In this document: positions 10,578-22,312 of the stretch, one piece after another
Layout: each line of letters opens with the position of its first letter
Position numbering within the stretch: position 1 is the first letter of the stretch
DNA from: Homalodisca vitripennis
Lineage: Eukaryota; Arthropoda; Insecta; Hemiptera; Cicadellidae
DNA: 64,000 nucleotides
Assembly: GCF_021130785.1 (NCBI RefSeq)
Contig: NW_025777475.1
Location: forward strand, 1-64,000
Reading direction: 5' to 3'
The notes under the pieces: model-generated
What the model was told of the DNA's origin: nothing
What the model saw: the letters and a program-made list of their open reading frames with translations, nothing else
Databases searched by the model: none
Program-made: the position numbers and the translations under genes

Positions 10578-11655
10578 GAGGCAGTTATTTATTATTTATC
10601 AACAAATTATTTATTTGTAGTGTGAGTAATATGGAGGATGATATAAATGTAGAACTTTTCTTTTAAAAAACCTTCCATATCAATCCATTCTAGTCACTGG
10701 AGTTTGAATGATTTTATTTAGAAATTCCTTCAGAGACATCCTTACATGTGGCTGGTTGAAAGTCATAACACTTTTATCAATTTATTTGTTACATCTATCG
10801 GATTTGCAATTGTTCTCTTTTGATCTATTTAGGTTTCTTAAGAAGTCGCTGATAGACCAAGGTCACCTCTAAAAACCTTTCAAGAAGCTGAGTCTAAATT
10901 GTACCTGCCTCAATAATATGCGTAATGTTTTGATTAATTTTGCTTGAAGGATAACTTTTATGCTATTTGGTATTTTATTTTATAAAATATCACTTGAATT
11001 CAATGTCAAAATTATCTTACTAAGTAAGAAAAGTTAACATTTACGTGTACATGCATCCCTGCTGATACCGATGGTTGAGTACAATAAGGATTGCGCTTCT
11101 TTGAAAGTTCAGGACAGGCACAATTGAACAAAACAAGAAAAGAAAGTTTAATGTTCATTGAAGAATTGGAAGCAGAATGATGCCTTCTGAACATCAGTCC
11201 AAGTTTATTTTTTTAAGAGGAAATTCAGTGTCGAGATGTGATTGTTATGTGTACACATCTTCCTACCAGCTGCTGATCTTTTAGATTGATAAAGAAGAAA
11301 CTATGGTTAATTGTGCAAAATGATCAGACATACCAGTTTCAAAGGCTAATGAATAGCATTAATGAAAATTTAGATGTGTACTACAGATTATCTTCAATAC
11401 AGGTGCTTGATCCCCACCGTGTCATTCTAATGTAATATGTGATTTGGAACTATCCAAAGCTGTTTTATTTGGTTTCCTTTAAAAAGTCAGTATTGAATTC
11501 TCCTAATACTGCAAATTGATTTTGACTGCCAGCCAGACTATCTCGTGATGCAAAGATTTGTCTTTATCTGACTAAATGTTGTTACTTATATCTTGCACCA
11601 AGTTTAAAAATTAAAATATTGTTTTAGCTCCTATATTTACTTTAAGAGAAGGTGC
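10578..11655. other. Unit sequence, no firm gene
   Basis: Contains a minus-strand 60-codon frame at 11012-11194 (copies at 27952 and 61561, altered at 36156). Its second Met is followed by a short hydrophobic stretch (NIKLSFLVLFNCAC). A plus-strand frame over 11180-11435 is open in copies 2a and 4 but frameshifted here. Neither has a recognisable domain. Confidence 0.45.
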
Positions 11656-12613
11656 ATTTATTCTAGAGATGGGCTAAATCAGTACATACGTGTAACCGTT
11701 ACTTATGGTAATGTTACTCAGCGATACTGAGTACAAATACTGATACTTGTAATTTTATATTTCTGTACTGGTAATGGTTTAAATACTAGATACTCTAAAT
11801 CAGTATTTTAGTGTTTGTAACGTTTAAAATACTGAGTATTTTCCCTAATAAACACACAGTTTTGGAAATGCTTTGATTTAATAAATAGTATTCAAAAGTG
11901 CAACACAATTATGTAAAAAATGTACAAACATAATTTATTATTATTATAAAGTTTATACTTTTTGAGATGTAATTAATGAATTGTACAATAAATTGAACCT
12001 CTGCTTATTTGAATAGAGTCTAAAGGGCTGTTGTTACATTGGGTATTCTTTAAGGTTATGACAATACAATTTTATTTTATGAGTAATTTTAATTTTCTTT
12101 GGTGCATTTTTGGTACATTAACACATTTTTCTATTATGAAAAAATTAAATAAGCTCTCATTTGAAGTAAAAACATAAAATATCTAATCATACTTTACATA
12201 ATTAAACACTTTTAACAATGTATTACATAAACTGTTTAGTTTTCTTTAAAACAATACATTTATTACTCAATAGCTAATTCAAGAATACCACACTTACCCG
12301 GGGTTGATGAGTAATTTAAATTGTGAACTAGCAATATTTTCCAGTTGGGGCTTTACGATCGCAGTATTTATATTGTATTTGTCAGCCTCAAGTCAGTATT
12401 TCAGTATTCGGTATCAGTAAGGATATGAGTACTTCAGGACTAGTAAAGTAATCAGTATGGGAACATATCTGTATCTTGTAACCATACAGAGTACTAGATA
12501 CAAAGTGTCTGTTATCAGTATTTTTGGTTCTCAGTAACAGTTACAGATACTGGAGAAAAGTAACCGTTACAAAGTACTGAATACTGAAATACCGTCTCAC
12601 CTGTAATTTATTC
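11656..12613. mobile_element. Non-autonomous hAT-type MITE with 8-bp TSD, copy 1
   Basis: The 942-bp body (11664-12605) is flanked by identical 8-bp direct repeats ATTTATTC at 11656-11663 and 12606-12613. An 8-bp TSD is the hallmark of the hAT superfamily. The ends are imperfect inverted repeats: TAGAGATGGGC at the left, and TACAGGTGAGACGG when the right end is read in reverse. Subterminal regions on both sides are dense in CAGTA/GTACT/GTAACCGTTAC words in opposite orientation, as in many hAT MITEs. No transposase frame is present. Confidence 0.85.
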
Positions 12614-13766
12614 ACCAGATGTCTGTCTGTAGAAAATATTTTTCCTCAGTGTGGACTTCAAGGCTGAAGAATGTGGATGGGAATATTCACTTGTATCTTG
12701 ACTGGATAGCAAAGGCTCCATTAAAGCCTTAGCAACACTTGAAACTTTTAAGATTGTTTCTCCTTCGTCATCTTTATCGGCAGGTGCACATTCCTTGGAT
12801 TTTTAGTTGATAAATTATTGTTATGAAAGTTGAGATCATTGGATTACTCAGCTTCTGCTTAGTTTAGGTAATGGCTGTGCCTGTCTCAATGCTTTTTCCA
12901 GTTTACAATATACCACAAGTAAGTTATAGTGTACTAGAAGTAATCTCTCTAGCTTTATCGTCACTGGATTAATGATCGGCAGGCTGCAAAGTCTGTTCAA
13001 GCCGTCATCATTCCTGGTTATCATCAATCACTTAGGCTCGCAATGCCCGTACACGGGATATTGGAAAAAAACTAGTACTAACAGAAGAAGTGGTGACCTA
13101 GAGTAGGGGTTCTCAACCTGGAGGTCATGAAAGGTCACGTCGGGGTCACCGAAGGGTAGTGAAAAAAAGCTAAGGTTTTTGTTCAGGAAAGCTTACCGGT
13201 TTATCCTTGAGTCCACAATGTTTGGATTTCAGATAACGTAATATTTTCGATGGTTTCATTGATCCAGGGCACAATATTTCACCACACACGTTGTACTGTG
13301 CTTATTTCCAAGCGCTGAAAATCATTAATTCCTGGGTCTGTAAACAGTTAGCTGATGCAGACTTAACATTCATATATGTGTCTTAGAGTAGGGTTTAAAT
13401 GTGTCAAGCTAGAAAAAATATTTATGAAAATATATATTGCTTCATATTTAAACCCTTCCATAAAAAATATTATCGTTTAATTTCAACCTCCATTCAAATT
13501 AGGCTGACAATAAAATCTTTTTTTTTTGGGAAATTCCTCTTAGTTTCAAGAAAAACTAAATTGTGTGATTATACAATGTAAATTGCTTTTCGGTTTCTAG
13601 ACTAGAAGTGCGGAGTAGAAAAAGGCTATCTTCCAGAGATGGTCTCCATGCTCAAATGGACTAAGAAGTCTTACCACTCTTCATTGAAACAATTAAAAAG
13701 TTTTGAATGTGTACGGGAAGCATGAGATGATTAATAACTTGTCATTAGATGCCAATAAGCATTCAC
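12614..13766. other. Unit sequence; short hAT-like end motif
   Basis: AT-rich with no long open frame. At 13105-13160, GTAGGGGTTCTCAACCTGG followed by GGTCA-rich repeats resembles the terminal motif seen in some hAT elements. A partner end was not found, so this is only a possible transposon scrap. Sister positions are 30041-30105 and 63655-63720; in copy 2b it is degraded. Confidence 0.4.
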
Positions 13767-13771
13767 GTATG

Positions 13772-16700
13772 TTTTTTTTTTTTTTTTTTTTTTTTTTTAA
13801 TGAATATTTATTCCTCAATATCATACATGTATACAAACAAGAGTACAGAGCTTGGAATAGGCCTTGCCACAATTACCAGTATGTGTGGCTTGGCGTCTAA
13901 TATACAAACAAAAAATAACATATCTGATAAACTTGAATGAGTCTAGTCCGTCTTGATGCTTACAATTAAAACAAACAGCTCACTGCAGCGCGCACGGCTT
14001 ATCACTGCTGATAACAAACAAAAGGGTACTTCTTATTGTTAGGACTAAATCTATTACATAACTCCTTCTTTCCTTCCTCACTTATAGCGTTACTGACATT
14101 CGATTTCAAAGAAATGGTGAATACAGTCTAGCATTAGTATCGTTTTTAAATAAAAACATTATTCATGAAACTCAGATCGCTTCTAGTAAATAGCCAAGAT
14201 TTTAGCTTAGTAAAAAACACATTCGATTTAGAAATTTCCTTAATATCCATTGGTAATTGATTAAAATATTTTGGCCCTAAATAGAGATACGACTGTCTAA
14301 AAAATTGATTCTTGTTTACTTTAGGCGTTTTAAAAAGTCTTTTTGTTGATGCTTCTTGTACCATGAAATATCTGTACTGATCCCCTGTTGACCACTTAAT
14401 ATATAAAAACAGTTTCAAAGTTTTGAAAACAAATAAATGCTGTATTGGTAAAATATTTTGATTAATATACAATGGGAAAGCTGCTTTCCCTGTATCCTTT
14501 TTTGTTAATAATTCTAATAAATTTGTTTTGGGTCGTTCTGATGCTATTAATTAAAAATTTAAACGCCCCACCCCAGCAGGGTGATACCGTACTGAAGACG
14601 AGACTGAATCAGACCATAATATAGCGTACATAGCAACTTTGTACCACAGAAATTTTTTAAATAATAAAACTTCCTAAGGTTAAATTTTAAATTATTAATA
14701 AATGGTCATTACTTGTTTTTTTCCACGACATACGTTCATCAAGAATTACCCCTAGATGTTTGAATTCCTTAACTTTAATAATTTTTCTTCACAAGTACAA
14801 GTAATTGAATTTTTACATTTTGAAGAGTGAAATCTAAATGGTCTATCGAAAGCAAAATCTACACTGTCAAAATTTATATATTTAGTTTTTTTTTACATTA
14901 ACAACCATTTTGTTAGAATCATCACAACCATTTCCTCAGCTGTTTCAGGTCATTACAGATTTCACCGTATATATATTTTTTGTCTTTTTTAGAATAAATG
15001 TACCCCAAATCATCGGCAAAAGCATAAATTTCTCCAAAAAATTGAATGTTTAACAAATCGTTTATAAATATTAAAAATAGATTTTGCTGACAAAACACAC
15101 CCTGAGGAACACCACTTTGCACTACTAAAAAAAACTACTAAGTTCAGTACCGACTTTTTACTTGCTGGATTCTACCTTTTAAAAAAACTGCTAAACCAAT
15201 TTAACGCTACTCCCCTAATTCCTAAGGATTCCATTTTTAGTAACAACACATCATGATCTACGAGATCAAAGACTTTCTTGAAATCTATGAAAAGGCAGAC
15301 GTTTTACACTTATTGTTCATGCTTAGATGTATTTTATTTACAAAACCCATCAAACGCGTCTTCCGTGGATTTGCCTTTTGTAAACCCAAATTGCTTTTAT
15401 TTTGAAAATTAAAACTAGCAAGGTAACTTATTAATCTTTTTTTCATGCATTTCTCAAGAATTTTGGAAAATACTGAAACTAAGCTTATAGGACGTATATT
15501 ATATATTTTGAACGAATTAGGCGTTTTGAATAATGGAATTACAATACTTCTTTTTAATATTTCCGGAACACTCCAAGTCTAAAACTTGGATTTATTAATT
15601 TACTAATTGGAACAACGACGTTTTCAGCAATTTGTTTAAATTACGTGCACTGATATGTTATCGAATCCAGTTGATTTCTTATTTTTTAGACCATTAATAA
15701 TGCTTTAGAATCTCGTATGGATCGGTTTTATCGATGAAGAACGAATCTCTCCGTGTGGAAGAAGGTTTCCATAAACTGATATCATGAGAAATATCATCAT
15801 TTTGTGATAACCTAACAAGAAATGAATTTACCTTTTCTGAAATCAATTTTGGGTCCTCTTCGAGATTTCCATCTTCAAGAATGATTTTGTTTATTCCATT
15901 TTTAACTACGTTACCAGTTATACTACTTACTATTTTCCATTGCTGGCTTAGTCTCCGTTACAATTTTGAATTAGATATTCATAATACACATTTTTGGCTT
16001 TGTCAATATCACACTTTTTAATTTATTACTAAACCTGTTAAAAATAATCCTTAAAATTTTCATCATAAGGCCTTTTTTTGAACATACCATACAGTCCTTT
16101 TCCTTTTGTTTAATCTGTTTAAAATGTTACTATTAATCCAAGGACTGATAAGTTTCGCTTTACTTAACCTACTAACAATCATACTTTTCCTCTTTATTAC
16201 TGTCCTAATATACCATTCAAAATATTAAAGAAATTTTCAAAAGATATGTTTACATTAGCTTCGTCAATTATACTATTCCAGTCTGTATATTTTAATTCTT
16301 GATTGATCATATTAAAATTAAAAACAGTTTTTTGTAAATGCAGTTTTTGAAACATTAGAGTTGATTGTTTAGCTTCATTTTTAGAGCTAAACAACAATGG
16401 TCAGTTAACCCAAGAATCGAAAATTGCTGTCTCAAACATATTCAAATTCTTAAATTTTTAGAAAAATGTGATCGATGCAGGTGAAGAGGTTTTACATATT
16501 CTGGTCGGGGAATTAATTACTGATACATAACCCATGTTACTTTAATACGCTAGTATATCTTAATGAATCAGGTGATTGTTTTAAAATATCTATATTTCCA
16601 TCCCCCACGTAAACAGTATTTAACTTTAAAAGAGATAATTGGGATTCCAGCTCTTCTACAAAAGAACTTACTGTACAGGATTGTATTCTATAAAAAAGCA

Positions 16701-18244
16701 AAAAATATTACAATCGAGTTTCTGTTGTATTTAAGCTCGAACAAAACACAATCAGCGTTATCATGTCAATTTCAACCTCTTTGAACTGATAGCTCTTCGT
16801 CATAATATAACATACAACGCCTCCAGATCTGTACTGATTATTGCATTTGCCAATTATATTATAACCAGGTATTTGTAAAAACTTAATTCTTCGCTGAGGA
16901 TCCATACTTCACTTAAAATTATTAAACTAATTTTTTGTTTTGCATTATTGAGTTCTGCTAGAAAACTATTGAAATTTTTGTCTCAAACTTCGAATATTTA
17001 AATGAATTATTGAGATAGAGCCATCAGCGTCCGGAGAGGATGGTGAGAAAAATGCATCATTGAGAGAATTTTAAATATTGTGAATCCAATTAAAATAAAA
17101 TTCAAAGCCACATGTTTGCTCACTGATTACAATTTTTAGCGGTATTTTTCCACTTCATCAAGGCTAGTGATTTTTGAAGCATTTCTCCCCATCATCCCTC
17201 CTGAGATAGAACTTGCCATCCTTAAACCAGACATACTTGACATTGCACTGCTTGCTTCTTTCCTTGAGTTGAGCCAAGAAGATCTTGTTGTCCGGTGACA
17301 GATGTTCATTGATGTACACCCTGTGTCCGGAAAGGCGTGTTCACTCTGCGGGCTGATAGGTCCCTGTTCTTCTTGTAGTTGGCGATCCAGACATCTCTCT
17401 GCATCTTGGTCTGGAACTGGAACGACCATGGGTGGAGCTCGACCTTGCTTGTAGCTGGGAACTCGATGTGCAGCCATCACCTGGGTGTCATGAAGCTCGA
17501 CTCCTATGGCAGTGCCGATGTCACGCAAGATCTTCATAGTGTCCTCGTTCCGAGTTTCAGGGATGCCGCTGATCTCCAGATTGGTTTCTTCTAGAGTATT
17601 GCTCCAGCTCTCTGACTTTACTTTTGAGCTCATTGACTGCAATCGCCCAACTTCAAGTTTGCTTCAGTTTAACTTCTGGTTTTGTTTCATAATCTCGGCA
17701 TAATCCAGCTGGACTTTTTTAAGCGTCTGGTTTGCTGTGTCAATATTTGCTGACAGGAACTCAACCGACTTAGTAAGCTCCTGCATCTGGCTTGAGTGAG
17801 ACAAACTCCTGAAACATTTCTCTTTTGAAATGCCTCCATGGTAGGCACAAGAAACTCCTTTGTAATACATGTCGAACTAGATGACTTACTGCTTACTGAA
17901 GATTGTTTTTTAGATTTAACACATTCCTCACATTTCCAATCCTTATGGCCGGTACGAGTTTTGATTTTATCTTTGATACAGTCTATATGAAATACACGTT
18001 CACAACACACCAACCAACACACTTCACAGGATTGGAATCCTCCTCAATACAGTTGCCGCACTCGCCACAGTTAGCCATAGTTACCAAGAAATAATTAAAG
18101 TATACGAAATATTCAGGCTAATACGCGCACAACACGCCACTGTAGACACACGTGTGTAGCTGTGTGACCTTGACTGCGGGGCAACACAGAGCAGTGCTGT
18201 TATCAGTCCCGACTGCCGGACTACGACTGAACCTTGTTGACCTT
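13772..18244 (-). mobile_element. PHD-ORF1 non-LTR retrotransposon, copy 1 (many frameshifts)
   Basis: A 27-base T-run at 13772-13798 is the poly(A) tail of a minus-strand element. The flanking target duplication GTATG lies at 13767-13771 and 18245-18249. The body aligns end to end with 30711-35124. The 5' region encodes a PHD finger and coiled coil (17700-18080), then the endonuclease (about 16200-17080) and reverse transcriptase with F-A-D-D (about 15010). Only short frames remain: 14146-14472, 14922-15122, 16197-16397, 16708-16905 and 17136-17642. Compared with the sister copy, the lesions are overwhelmingly extra single bases, for example GCAGGGTGATA against GCAGGTGATA, which looks more like sequence error than decay. 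Confidence 0.93.
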
Positions 18245-18249
18245 GTATG

Positions 18250-19190
18250 TGTAAAGGATAGATCAACAAGGATTTGTGTGGCATAGTTTAGATGGAAATG
18301 TTGTAAGGAAAAAGTGAGCTTAACTGTTGTTGAACTTACTAAGCTAGTTTGATTTCTATTAAACTGACAATAAATGCTGAAAAAACTGGCAAAATACAAT
18401 CAGAGTTGGTATTTATGTCAGATTAAAAAGGCTTGGAGGAAAATGAGAACATGAGTTTACTGATGAAAAATATCAAGTCTCTCTTAAAAGGATATAAAAC
18501 ACAAGTTGGTGTCCCTCAGTTCATGAAAGAGAGTTGTGAAAAAGTAGGAGAGTAGCTTCACCCTCATTGTGTCAGAACAATCACTGACAGTAGTCAAGGC
18601 TGTTCAGGGGAACTTGGGGGAAATAGTGCAACGGATTTGATCCTGCTTGAAAAAATGGAAACTTGTGGTGGGAATGTTTAAAGACTAGGAATCTCTCAAA
18701 CAACATCTTAGGAGACTATAGAACTGAGTGACTCAGAGATCTATTTATTTGGCAATGAAGAGGAAGAGCCTCGGAAGAGATTATTAATATGCAGATATTA
18801 AATATTAACATTGAAGTGTTTTTCGTAAAATATTAAGATGTTAAGAGCTATTTTCTGAGCTTCACATTTTCTAGTTCTTCTTTTTGTAAGTGGTACAGAA
18901 TCACAGTGGAAATCTTTTGTATTTGGGTGCTCCATAAGTTTTATTTAATTTACTTTTTTACTGAGTATGCAATTTTTTGTGGGAATTAAATATGATTTGA
19001 CTTGTTGATCTAGGACATGATCAACTGGATACATCACACACACGTATCCATCCCTCTTTGACCATCTTATTTGTTGTAGTTTTGAAACTAAAGTATTTAA
19101 AGATTAAACGTGTTACCTAAAGAAATTCTAAAAACACAAATTGTGTGAAGTTTGTTTTTGACAATGGAAGGATTGTAAAGGAAGCAGGAA
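18250..19190. other. Unit sequence without a recognised gene
   Basis: Shared with copy 2a (35130-36071), copy 2b (46190-47220) and, in reverse, with the inverted block. Copies 1 and 2a lack about 165 bp that copy 2b has at 46704-46875. No coding signal was seen. Confidence 0.55.
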
Positions 19191-19362
19191 TTTTCCGGAC
19201 ATTTGCCATGGTTCAGTGATACAACAAATCAGTAACACTAACTTTCGAGATCTGCAATCTAATCTCTTTTGGATTTACCTGTAGAAGAGATCAAATTGTA
19301 GATCTCCAAACATAGTATTACTGATTTGTTGTATCACTGAACGATAGAAAATGTCCGGAAAA
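19191..19362. repeat. Near-perfect ~80-bp-arm hairpin, copy 1
   Basis: The left arm begins TTTTCCGGACATTT and the right arm ends AAATGTCCGGAAAA. Between them CAGTGATACAACAAATCAGT pairs with ACTGATTTGTTGTATCACTG, and the apex is near 19275. Weaker pairing extends outward (ACAAATTGTG words on both sides). It may be a small foldback element; no TSD was established. It recurs at 36072-36243 and 47221-47392, and in diverged form at about 54244-54445. Confidence 0.85.
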
Positions 19363-19455
19363 GTCCTATTTCCTTCACAAATTGTGTTCTGTTTAAAGAA
19401 AATCTTTGGATAAGAATTGAATCCTATAAAGGCATGGCTGGGATGTACCGTATAT

Positions 19456-20012
19456 TTATACTGTGTTTATGTAGAAAACAACAACATGATACGATACACA
19501 GACCTCATTGAGCAAGAGAATACCCCTCAGTCTCTGTGACCCTGGGATTGTGACATAAATATAGAGACCCCAGACATTTTTGAGGGTTTTAATAAAGATT
19601 AAGACATCCCCAGGTGTTAAAAATCCCACTTCAACAGGTTTAAGAAATGCCATGAGAGAGTGTTTCCACCTTGGTCAGGGTTACAGTCACAAATTATGTG
19701 TATGGCAGGTTCCTTGGAATCCCTGCAAATTTTACATATGTCAGACTCAGAGATACCCATCTTATACAGGTGATAGTTCAGTGGACAATGTCCAATCAAC
19801 AGATAGATAATAATTTGATATCCGGTTTTTTAAGTCCAAGCATCGTTTCTCATCTATATGCATACCAGTTATGTGCTCCCACCTAAAAAGTTCCCACCTT
19901 GCTGACATATTTGGTATTCTGGTATGACCACTTGGAAGGATTATTAAAAGAAAGCAATAAGCAGAGTTCGAGCGAGATCGAAGCAGATGTGTATTATTAG
20001 GAAGGGTGGATT
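19456..20012 (-). pseudogene. C-terminal scrap of an RNase H-type non-LTR ORF2, copy 2a
   Basis: The minus-strand frame 19617-19799 reads IGHCPLNYHLYKMGISESD and ICKICRDSKEP followed by H and C residues. This is the putative zinc-binding tail found after RNase H in LOA/I-group elements. A second frame (19456-19653) continues with PGDVLIFIKTLKNVWGLY after a frame change. Compare the tail of the element at 54787-57796, which has CRLCNKSEGTAKHI; the two are related but not the same family. Confidence 0.7.
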
Positions 20013-20017
20013 CAATG

Positions 20018-20387
20018 CGAATGTTGAGTTTAGCTCCAGTTCACCTCCCTCTTGGTGTAGCATCTGAAATCTGATGCTGTTGCAGAGTTGACTCTAGTCA
20101 GTATAAATCTAGTCATATTCGTGTGAAGGAATCCAAAAACAGTCGACAACGAAGAACGAAAAAGCAATCTAGATAGCACTACTTTTTGTAGTCTGGGTGT
20201 CTCAGATGATGAAACAATGTGGGGGGGGGGGGTTTAATTTTGAACTTCTTCGTTCTTTGTCGCAGACTGTTTTTGGATCCCTTCAAACGAACATGACTCC
20301 AGATTTCAGAAGTCAAGTCTGCAACAGCATCAGATTTCAGATGCTGCTTGTAAGAGGAAGGTGAACTGGAGCTAAACTCAACATTCG
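20018..20387. repeat. ~370-bp foldback palindrome with G-run, copy 2a
   Basis: The arms (about 20018-20166 and 20241-20387) are imperfect reverse complements. GAATGTTGAGTTTAGCTCCA at the left pairs with TGGAGCTAAACTCAACATTC at the right, and AACAGTCGACAACGAAGAAC pairs with GTTCTTTGTCGCAGACTGTT. The loop holds a run of 12 G at 20221-20232. The open frames on either strand (for example 20337-20567) have no coding support. It is a foldback/MITE-like unit; no TSD was found. Confidence 0.85.
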
Positions 20388-21392
20388 CAGATGTGTATTA
20401 TTCAGACTATATGTTATGTGCATGTGCCAAGCCAAGTAGATTGGCTTTTTTGGGTTTATCCCTTCAGATGGTACTAAGGGTAGCCTTGCCCATCTTTTTA
20501 TTATTATTTTTTCAGAAAAACTCTTATAATTTTTGTAATTTATTGTTTGTGTATTCAAGAAGTACATACTTGTACAAGAAAAACTAAAAAGCTTTTAGAT
20601 GAGTATTAATTCTATTTTTGTGATTTGACAACTCCTACAATTCTGTAACAAAAAGTAAGGATGTAAAAGTGTTTAAGTTTTAAAATTGTTCTTAAGGAGG
20701 TGGAAAATCACTGGTTAGTATAAAAGAGCAGAGTTTTAGGTCCTCCTTTAATGTCCAAACCATTAGGTTTTTATCAGGTTTTCTTCATAAAATTACAAAC
20801 ACCCATTTGTTTTGTTCTCTTAGGCCAAGAAGCTTAGAAATTGAGCTTAAGGGGTGGGGGTCGCCTCCTTTTGAGATCCATGAAGAAGAATTAGGGCACT
20901 CATCTCAAAGTCATGTCTCCCCGGACGAATGGGGAGGCCAGCTCTGAACCAGCCTATCCAGTCAAAGCAGGCAGGGGGTGGCACACCCTTGTTGAGGCTA
21001 GCAAGAACCTCTGATACTTAGGTAATGAACCCCACCAACTCCAAAAGTCATCTCCTGCAGTAGACTAGACCTATCGAATTAGCCTTGCACCCCAGAATCT
21101 CAGCATTTGCGGTTAATGATGTGCCACTCCTGGACATTCATAAGATTGCCCAGACTTAAGTGACACATCGGTTCAAAGCATATTTACAAATTTTTAAATT
21201 TAAAATAATATATAAAATATTAGAATCTAATGTTTAAATTAATTTCTTTTACATCCTAAATACTTAGAAACATATAAAGACTAGCTGTTTAAATAGGATA
21301 AGATGTATTCTTTAAAACTGTCTATGGTAATATCCTCTTATTAATTTCTTTTTCCAGTGGTCCAAACAAACATTTAATGATTACATTAGTTT
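20388..21392. other. Unit sequence without a recognised gene
   Basis: Equivalent of 4916-5927; nothing beyond what is stated there. Confidence 0.55.
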
Positions 21393-21395
21393 TCA

Positions 21396-21701
21396 TCATA
21401 TTTTCAATGCGTATGAGCAAGCATAAAGCTGTATACTTGGCATCTGAAAGAGGAATAAAAATTCGATCACAGGACTAACGTTGTTAATGTCTGAATTATA
21501 GATGACTAACAAAGATCTAAGCAGTACGCTAGTTTTAAGTAGAATTTCATAACATGTAGTTTGCGTGAAAATGGCTACCATGTTTAGACAAATAAATGGA
21601 TGACCTAAATTATATATTGTTGGTCGAGTCAATAAAAACTTACAAATTTTCAAGCAATAAATTACTTTTAGTTGGAATTTCAATTTAGGTTGGCTAGGGT
21701 A
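21396..21701 (-). other. Unrecognised hydrophobic open frame, copy 2a
   Basis: Sister of 5931-6236, differing at a few residues (Lys for Glu early in the frame, Gly for Arg in NLGHPFICLN). It again lacks an early ATG and ends at the same stop. Family unknown. Confidence 0.25.
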
Positions 21702-21989
21702 GAGTTATTTGTTTAATTGTACACGGCAATACACCTTGTTAAATTTAATAAATAGTGGAGAATGGCTGAAAAACATGCAGATACAATGATATAACAATAA
21801 ATACTAATACTATAATATAGCATATAGTTTTAAATATAACAAAATAATACTATGTACCGTAAAATCATTAATAAAAGGCAACTTTAATAACAATAAATTA
21901 AATTAGAAAATTATACCTAATAACAACATAACAATATACATAATAATAACAACATAATATTTTTATATGAACCAAGATTTAGAGTACAA

Positions 21990-22312
21990 CTACTCAATCA
22001 TAATGATAGTAGCTAATCTGTTTTTGAAGGCAGCAAGAGAGGAACCAATAAAATCAAATTCAGGACATACGGCATTACCAGTTCTCATTAGTCCTGGCGA
22101 AGAATCTCCGGACAGTCGATGAGACAAATCAATAATTTTTGCAAGAAAACCATGTCCATTAATATTCTTGGGGTTGCAAGGGTGGGTATTTGAAGACTGC
22201 GTCGAATTTCTTGCACATCAACAACCCTGTACCGGAAGCCAAGTTTCATGCCGATCATCCTGAGGAACCGCCTGTGCACTGAATCCAGAATTGAGGCTTG
22301 TCCCACTTGCAC
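21990..22312 (-). pseudogene. C-terminal fragment of a non-LTR RT, copy 2a
   Basis: Sister of 6525-6847 with the same internal frame change. The residue after FLRM is Ile instead of Val. Same terminal TAG. Confidence 0.75.

Larger units (their letters stand above)
1..19542. repeat. Segmental duplication, copy 1 of the ~15.5-kb unit
   Basis: The sequence from position 1 recurs from about 19543 and again from about 47570 in the same order and orientation. For example, 5931-6236 matches 21396-21701, and 8560-9840 matches 24022-25300. Removing the non-LTR insertion at 521-4609 leaves about 15.45 kb, which agrees with the constant ~15.46-kb offset to copy 2a. Copy 1 carries two private or semi-private insertions: the 521-4609 element (copy 1 only) and the PHD-ORF1 retrotransposon at 13772-18244 (shared with copy 2a). 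The start is set by the window edge, so the true border of the duplication is unknown. Confidence 0.93.

Noticed and set aside
13703..13940. Two plus-strand frames containing long runs of Phe
   Set aside because: They are translations of the retrotransposon poly(T) tract.
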